Origin: Actinomadura parmotrematis
GTDB taxonomy: Bacteria > Actinomycetota > Actinomycetes > Streptosporangiales > Streptosporangiaceae
DNA: 64,000 nucleotides
Assembly (NCBI RefSeq): GCF_019458805.1
Contig: NZ_JAIBOA010000008.1
Span: forward strand, 62,001-126,000
Reading direction: 5' to 3'
Positions 62,700 through 64,000 of this stretch are shown one piece after another. The translations under genes and the position numbers were made by a program. Each line of letters begins with the position of its first letter. The first letter of the stretch is position 1. The notes beneath the pieces were generated by a model that made no database searches, was not told the origin of the DNA, and saw only the letters and a list, made by a program, of their open reading frames with translations.

Positions 62700-64000
62700 C
62701 GTGCCCCCAGATGGTGGCAGGCCGCCGCGTGGTCGTCGTCGCCGGCCTCGGCGAGCACCGGGTCGAGCTCGGCGCAGAGCCGCGCGCGGCCCGCGTCCAG
62801 GCCCGGGTGGCGGGGGCAGCGCGGCCGGAACCGGCAGCCGCCGGGCGGCGCCGACGGGTCGGGCGGGCCGCCGGGCAGCGTGACGCGGCCCTGCCGGGCG
62901 CCCGGGTCGGGCACCGGGACGGCGCCGAGCAGCGCGCGGGTGTAGGGGTGCGCGGGCGTGCCGTACACGGCGCCGGCCGGGCCGATCTCGACGATGCGGC
63001 CGTGGTACATGACCGCGACGCGGTCGGCGACCGAGCGGACGACCGCGAGGTCGTGGGAGACGAACAGGTAGGCCACGCCGAGCCGGTTCTGCAGGTCGCG
63101 GAGCAGCGCCAGCACGCCCGCCCGCACCGACGCGTCCAGCGCGGCGACCGGCTCGTCGAGCAGCAGCAGCCGCGGCTCCAGCGCGAGGGCGCGGGCGATG
63201 CCGACGCGCTGGCGCTGGCCGCCCGACAGCTGCTGGGGGTAGCGGCCGGCGAGCGCGGCGTCCAGGCCGACCAGCTCCAGCAGCTCGCGGACGCGGGCGG
63301 CGGTGCGGTCCTTCGGGACGCGGTGGATGGCGAGCGGCTCGGCCAGGATCGCCGCGACGCGCATCCGCGGGTCGAGGGAGGCGAACGGGTCCTGGAACAC
63401 CACCTGCACGTCGCGGCGGAGCGCCTTGCGGCCGGCGCGGCCGAGGGCGGCGGTGTCGCGGCCGAGCACCGACACGCGGCCGCCCGGCGGCGCGGCGAGG
63501 CGCAGGATCTCCATGAGCGCGGTGGTCTTGCCGCAGCCCGACTCGCCGACGAGGCCGAGCGTCTCGCCCTCGCGCACGTCCAGGGTGATGCCGTCGACGG
63601 CGTGCACGGCCCCGACCCGCCGCTTGTAGAGGGCGCCGCGGTACTGCGGGTGGTGGCGGACGAGGCCGCTCACGTGCAGGACGGGGGGCCGCGCCCGCCG
63701 GGGCGGGCGGTCCGGCGCCGGGACGGGCTCGGGCACCGGGTAGACGGCGCCGGGCCGCTCGGTCGCGGCGAGGTTCAGGCAGGCCGCGACCTGCCCGGAC
63801 GGCGCGACCGGCAGCGCGGCGGGCTCGGTGACCGCGCACGCCGCGACCGCGACCGGGCAGCGGGTGCGGAACGGGCAGCCCTCGGCGGCGGGCGCGGCGT
63901 CGGCGGGCAGCGCGCGGACGGGCGCGCCGTCGAGGCGCGGCAGCGACCCGAGGAGCCCGATCGTGTAGGGCATCCGGGGGCGCCGGTAGACGTCGCCGAC
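62696..64000 (-). CDS. Fused DppD-DppF-type ABC ATPase, partial at window edge
   Basis: Runs in from beyond 64000. The visible part holds the end of a DppD unit (DVYRRPRMPYTIGLLGSLPRLDG, then a Cys-rich CPFRTRCPVAVAAC segment typical of OppD/DppD C-termini), a Pro/Arg-rich linker, and a complete DppF unit with Walker A GESGCGKTT, signature QLSGGQRQR, Walker B LLLLDEPVAALD, and its own C-terminal CRFRPRCP segment. The frame stays open past the internal ATG at 63973, so this is one fused protein with two ATPase units. Operon with the binding protein (GTGA overlap). Confidence 0.87.
   Translation of the reverse strand, partial: VGDVYRRPRMPYTIGLLGSLPRLDGAPVRALPADAAPAAEGCPFRTRCPVAVAACAVTEPAALPVAPSGQVAACLNLAATERPGAVYPVPEPVPAPDRPPRRARPPVLHVSGLVRHHPQYRGALYKRRVGAVHAVDGITLDVREGETLGLVGESGCGKTTALMEILRLAAPPGGRVSVLGRDTAALGRAGRKALRRDVQVVFQDPFASLDPRMRVAAILAEPLAIHRVPKDRTAARVRELLELVGLDAALAGRYPQQLSGGQRQRVGIARALALEPRLLLLDEPVAALDASVRAGVLALLRDLQNRLGVAYLFVSHDLAVVRSVADRVAVMYHGRIVEIGPAGAVYGTPAHPYTRALLGAVPVPDPGARQGRVTLPGGPPDPSAPPGGCRFRPRCPRHPGLDAGRARLCAELDPVLAEAGDDDHAAACHHLGAR

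Overview
The window is a 64 kb piece of chromosome from a very GC-rich actinobacterium. Gene content (Zur/ZnuABC, LeuA with a leader peptide, HrcA/CIRCE, AglR-AglEFGA, UrtABCDE, DUF3097, DUF4870, SigE-family sigma factor) and order fit Streptosporangiales, most likely a Thermomonosporaceae member such as Actinomadura; the genus is inference. The core order zur, uppS, recO, era, corC-like, ybeY, phoH, rsmE, dnaJ, hrcA, hemW, lepA, rpsT, holA, comEC/comEA recalls the furB to comEA segment of Mycobacterium tuberculosis (about Rv2359-Rv2415), so most of it is a conserved chromosomal backbone. No phage, IS element, CRISPR array, tRNA or rRNA was seen.

Layout. 0-7.4 kb: zinc-uptake operon znuACB-zur behind a Zur box, an OsmC peroxidase, a TauD-like dioxygenase, recO-uppS, and a protealysin-type M4 protease next to its predicted inhibitor (emfourin). 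7.5-13.6 kb: alpha-glucoside locus aglR-aglE-aglF-aglG-aglA, which lacks its own ATPase. 13.7-20.6 kb: leuA with a four-leucine leader peptide, then urea transporter urtABCDE behind a GlnR-like box. 20.6-36 kb: ddaH, era, a degenerate cytidine deaminase, corC-like, ybeY, phoH, HIT protein, a sigma factor with a membrane partner, rsmE-dnaJ-hrcA, DUF3097, DUF4870 and hemW. 35.5-40 kb: less conserved genes (YezG-like immunity protein, two unknowns, a second DUF4870 protein, a Uma2 nuclease). 40-52 kb: lepA with two extra copies of its 3' end, rpsT, kptA, a HAD-like protein, a LysR regulator, holA, comEC-comEA, degV, hutI. 52.8-64 kb: hflX, malate synthase aceB followed by glcD-glcE-glcF, a membrane-anchored unknown, and a peptide/nickel-type ABC transporter whose fused double ATPase runs off the window end.

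How the genes work together. The first four genes form a self-regulated zinc circuit. glcDEF would make glyoxylate from glycolate and aceB would condense it with acetyl-CoA to malate. urtABCDE brings in urea under likely nitrogen control. hrcA-dnaJ is a heat-shock unit with a textbook CIRCE operator.

Most unusual signals: (i) two extra tandem copies of the lepA 3' end in a 119-bp unit; (ii) about twelve glycine-rich 12-residue repeats inside ComEC; (iii) about fourteen genes with a -10-like hexamer 6-8 nt before the start codon, implying leaderless mRNAs; (iv) perfect GC hairpins directly behind both ABC binding-protein genes (aglE, urtA); (v) DUF3097, which resembles a TOPRIM domain. I found no convincing new multi-gene defence or biosynthetic system.
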